Below are positions 31,635 to 35,424 of a stretch of DNA of 35,424 bases, piece after piece (position 1 is the first letter of the stretch; every line of letters starts with the position of its first letter). This DNA comes from Neolecta irregularis DAH-3 (taxonomy: Eukaryota > Ascomycota > Neolectomycetes > Neolectales > Neolectaceae). Under the pieces are notes generated by a model. It was given only the letters and a program-made list of their open reading frames with translations, had not been told where the DNA came from and did not search any database. Location of the stretch: contig LXFE01000188.1 of NCBI GenBank assembly GCA_001929475.1, forward strand, positions 1 through 35,424. Direction: 5' to 3'. A program made the translations under genes and the position numbers.

Positions 31635-34600
31635 ATGGGCGTTCACGGACTTTGGAATGTCTTGGAACCGACAGCTAGACCAGTCCAACTAGAAACACTC
31701 GCAAAGAAGAGATTGGCTGTTGATGCGTCGATCTGGATTTATCAAGTTATTCTCCTCAACTGGACCAAATTAACCGAATCTAGTTCCTAAAGGCAGTTCG
31801 AGATAAGGAAGGAGTAGCGCTTCGAAATAGCCACATTGTTGGGTTTTTCCGTCGAATATGTAAGCTTTTATTCTTTGGAATCAAGCCTGTATTTGTATTT
31901 GATGGAGGTGCACCAGCACTTAAGCGCCAAACGATAAGCGGTCGAGCTGCCAGGCGCGAAGGTCGAAAGGAAGATGCGATTCGCACGGCTGGAAAGATTC
32001 TCGCCCTTCAAATGAGGCAGAAAGCAGAGGAGGAAGCGGAGAGAGTGCGACTTGGAATTCAGCCAAGTGAGCCGATCCCTGAGGACGCGGTTTATTTCAA
32101 TCAAATCCATCAACCTGTGCCAAAGAAGCAGAATCGTCACACTGACGACTATGATTTACCACCTCTTGCAGTTGGGTTCCAAGAAATCAGCGCTACAGAT
32201 GATTATCGTCTCATAAGCAAAGAAGATTTGAAGGAATATGCTCAACAGTTCGAATCTGGCAAGGATATCTCGCAATATGATCTTGGCAACATTCAATTTG
32301 ATTCAGAATTTTTTAAAAGCCTGCCGATTACCGATCAGTATACATTATTAAGCAACGCGCGGCTACGAAGTCGGTTAAGGATGGGTGTGAGCAAAGAGCA
32401 TCTTGAGGGACGTTTTCCGAACCGTCTCGAGTTCTCGAAATTCCAGATAGAAAGACTCTCATTCCGGAACGAGTTAACCCAACGGCTTATGAACATGAAT
32501 GGCATGAACGATCTTGGAGCTGTTCGAATTGCCTCAGAGCGAGGAAGAGCATACATGCTCGTGAAAAATCAAAGTGTTGAAGGCGGATGGAGCCTTGGTT
32601 TATCTGCAGCAGGAAAGTCAAAGGACAACACCATCATCCTTGATCATGAAGACGAAGAAGATCCCGACCAAGAATTTGAAGATGTCGAGATCCCTGCCAT
32701 CGGTAAAGAATCCTCACCTGAGGACCAAGGAAAATATGATTCCACCAATATTCCAAATGATTACTTACGACAGATAATCGAAAATTCTCGTAGATCAGTG
32801 GCCCAATCGAAGACAATACTTCGGAAAGACGTTCCACTTTTCAATATTACGGATGATGAGAATGATGATAAATCAGACGATCGAGCCCTGAAATTGGCTC
32901 TTGAAATCAGCAAATACGAGACTTCACAGAAACTTTCGGTAAAAGATGAGCGTCATTATAGATCCATTACTCTCTCTCTGGCCGACCAAACTGGGTAACA
33001 TGCCAAGATTCAATATATTTACTGGTAGAACTAAAGGAAATGGAATGCAATGCGCTACTACACCTGAATTAGGGCTAAAAATAAATGAAGACGATCAAAA
33101 AATTGGGCTACAAAGGTCCATCGCCGAGTCTCAAGAAAAACAGCAGCCATTTTCCCTTGATATGGATGACGACTTGGGTCCTGAGTCTTCAGGGTACATT
33201 CGCTCTTCAGCTCCGCTCTGATGGATAGAGCCACAGCTAAATCCTCCGGGTTTCCCCAAAATTACTCCCCAGTGATATCTAAAACCGAAGTTGACCATAT
33301 CCATTTTGATTCGAGGTCTTTGACCTCTTGTTTTTATCTAATATTAGTTCAAGATTATTTCCGGGTCAGAAATCACCACCGCCATTGTCCACCGGTACAA
33401 CGCTGTCATACCTCCCTTCTCTGGACCTAGGACAGTCGTTCCTGAAAAAGAAGACAATGATATCCGAGAAGCCTCGCTCTGTTCTTTCTCTAGCAATTAG
33501 TGATGCAGAAATCGGGTCTTTTGATTTTGAATTTGGATCCAATAAAATGGAAGCTGGCTCAAATAGTACTTCCGAGAATATCCCAGCCGAACATGACGAT
33601 CATATGGAGGAAGATATCAATGCTTCTGCCCTAGAATCTCAGCAAACGCTATCTGTTTTCTCTCGTGTTGAACGAAAGCAGGGTTCGCCTGAGGGAGTTC
33701 ATTCCGAAAATGAATTATCTAGTATTCGGAACAACCAGTCTTCAAAAATACACAATCTCGAACATCCCTTAAATTTAGATTTATGGCAAGTTAGCGAGGA
33801 TTACGAAGATGTAGAGTTTGAAGACGTCGACTTAAATAAACTCAACGAGGATAGAGATAGTACGGCTCTATCGTCTTCCATGACTCTAAACAAAGATGTT
33901 TCCACGCCGGATAATTCACCTCTACGTGTTGTAGATCAGTCGATTCCAAAAGAAGTAATCAGTTCTGAAAGTGGGGAGAAAGTGCACCTCTCGGAAATCT
34001 CGAGTAAATCACATGCAGAACCTGTTGGTCCCGCTGTAAATGATTCCAGCCAAATCCATAATGGAAATGAAATTAATTCCGATGATGATGAAGACCTTGC
34101 TCTCTTAGCTCAAATGGAAGCCGAAGACAAAGAACACGATCGCTTCGTGGCATCCCTTAGTTCGAAGCCAGATCCCAGTCCACAGCAATATCTTGCGAAA
34201 CAACAGGAATACGAAAGAGAAATTCATTCACTTCGAAATCAGCAGAAGAAAGATCGTCGTGACGCAGACGAAGTAACTCAAGTCATGATAAGGGAATGTC
34301 AAGAACTCCTTACATTGTTCGGATTACCTTACATCACTGCACCGATGGAAGCAGAAGCTCAATGCGCAGCGCTTGTTGATCTTGGCCTTGTAGATGGAGT
34401 TGTTACCGATGATTCTGACGTTTTCTTATTTGGTGGAACGAGAGTTTATAAGAATATGTTCAACCAAACCAAATTTGTCGAGTGTTATTTGTCACAAGAT
34501 CTCGAACGGGAGTTCAAACTTGATCGAAACAAATTAATTCGATTGGCTCATTTGTTAGGAAGTGATTATACTGAAGGATTATCAACAGTTGGTCCTGTTA

Positions 34601-35177
34601 CTGCTCTTGAGTTACTGAATGAATTTCAAGGCGAAGATGGACTTTTAGAATTTAAAAAATGGTGGATGAAGATGTCACGAGGAGAATATGATCCGCCAGA
34701 GGAACTCACCGAGTTTCGAAAGCAGTTTGTATGTTTTGATTATCATAGGAGGAATGCTGATCGTAACAGAAGAAGAAGGTTGGAAAAATTGATCTACCAC
34801 CCTCCTTTCCAAACCCTCAAGTTGATGAAGCTTACCTGAAACCAGAAGTAGATACTTCACCTGAAGTATTTCAGTGGGGAATGCCGGACCTGGACGGATT
34901 GCGGAAATTTATGATCAGTACAATCGGATGGAGTCAAGAGCATACTGATGAGATTCTGGTTCCTATCATCAAGGACATGAATCAAAAGCAGGCCAAAGGG
35001 ACACAAGCGAACCTAACTGATTTCTTTGGCGGTAGTACTGGTGCCGGAGCTTTTGCACCACGAAGAGTCAAGGAAGTCAGGAGTAAACGATTGCGTAGAG
35101 CCTTGGAAGGATTTAAAGAGTTTGGAGAAAGCTCAACTGAAGAACAACCAAAGAAAAGACGCAGAAAAAGAAAATAA
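31635..35177 (+). CDS. RAD2: DNA repair endonuclease RAD2 (XPG)
   Basis: Structure-specific 3' nuclease of nucleotide excision repair, acting in the nucleus with TFIIH. Six exons: 31635-31745, 31784-32994, 33029-33193, 33229-33315, 33348-34728 and 34770-35177, 1120 aa. XPG-N is residues ~1-95: [50 protein letters not shown] long acidic spacer follows, with possible TFIIH-contact stretches. XPG-I begins near residue 845: [18 protein letters not shown] and [12 protein letters not shown] carry the catalytic acids, then [20 protein letters not shown] forms the helix-hairpin-helix. After the last intron come [20 protein letters not shown] and [15 protein letters not shown]. The tail has a PIP box (QANLTDFF) for PCNA and a basic NLS (KKRRRKRK). 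Frames on both sides of each intron differ, which fixes the junctions. Confidence 0.95.
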
Positions 35178-35424
35178 CGAAACTGGACCTGGTCTCCAAG
35201 TGCAACAGGAAGGAAATGATCAGACGATACGCCAGCTGTTCTAAAGTCTGAGGATGGTAATACCGACGAGCTATTGTAGATACATCAATCACAACCTTGA
35301 TCAATGTTTAGAAGCATTAGTTTCTCATTTCAAAAGTTCGGGAAACTGATGGAGGTGACAAATAAGTTTGCCAGGGGCTATTTTTGGAAATTTCTTAATT
35401 AGATAGGGATCATGCAACTTTTAG
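35178..35424. other. RAD2 downstream region
   Basis: AT-rich 3' flank of RAD2 to the window end. No gene is supported on either strand. Confidence 0.5.

Overview
The window is nuclear DNA of a filamentous ascomycete (Pezizomycotina). The evidence is a set of single-copy fungal genes broken by GT...AG introns: HRD1, SAM37, LYS12 (the fungal alpha-aminoadipate lysine route), RPC53, a YAT-family amino-acid permease, a DCW1/DFG5-type GH76 enzyme, CFT2, NOP7 and RAD2. I cannot fix the genus. The coding style fits Leotiomycetes or a relative, but the introns are extraordinarily short: about 49 modelled, almost all 32-46 nt.

Layout: 1-837 is a repeat-rich spacer. HRD1 (838-2452, +) is followed by a tRNA-Gly with an intron (2771-2851) and SAM37 (2927-4045, +). 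A spacer (4046-5904) holds a curious repeat. Next are an orphan gene (5905-6405, -), a short-chain dehydrogenase with a mutated catalytic tyrosine (7672-8516, +) and convergent LYS12 (8652-9865, -). An interstitial telomere-like tract lies at 10384-10408.

From 10.7 to 18.4 kb is the accessory-looking part. Four minus-strand genes for unrecognised coiled-coil proteins (10748-11662, 13141-13950, 14731-15339, 17583-18368) alternate with plus-strand YjbQ-family and BolA genes and an orphan multi-pass membrane protein (16464-17375). Two of the coiled-coil proteins end in the same domain, J-like with an intact HPD in one and without HPD in the other.

From 19.5 kb on the window is housekeeping: RPC53 (RNA polymerase III), the amino-acid permease, the GPI-anchored GH76 enzyme, CFT2 (mRNA 3' end formation), NOP7 (60S ribosome biogenesis) and RAD2 (nucleotide excision repair). 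NOP7 and RAD2 are divergent and share a 121-bp promoter. Gene models were assembled by hand from reading frames, splice signals and remembered family sequence; no search was run. Each gene's 'evidence' field gives its exon boundaries.
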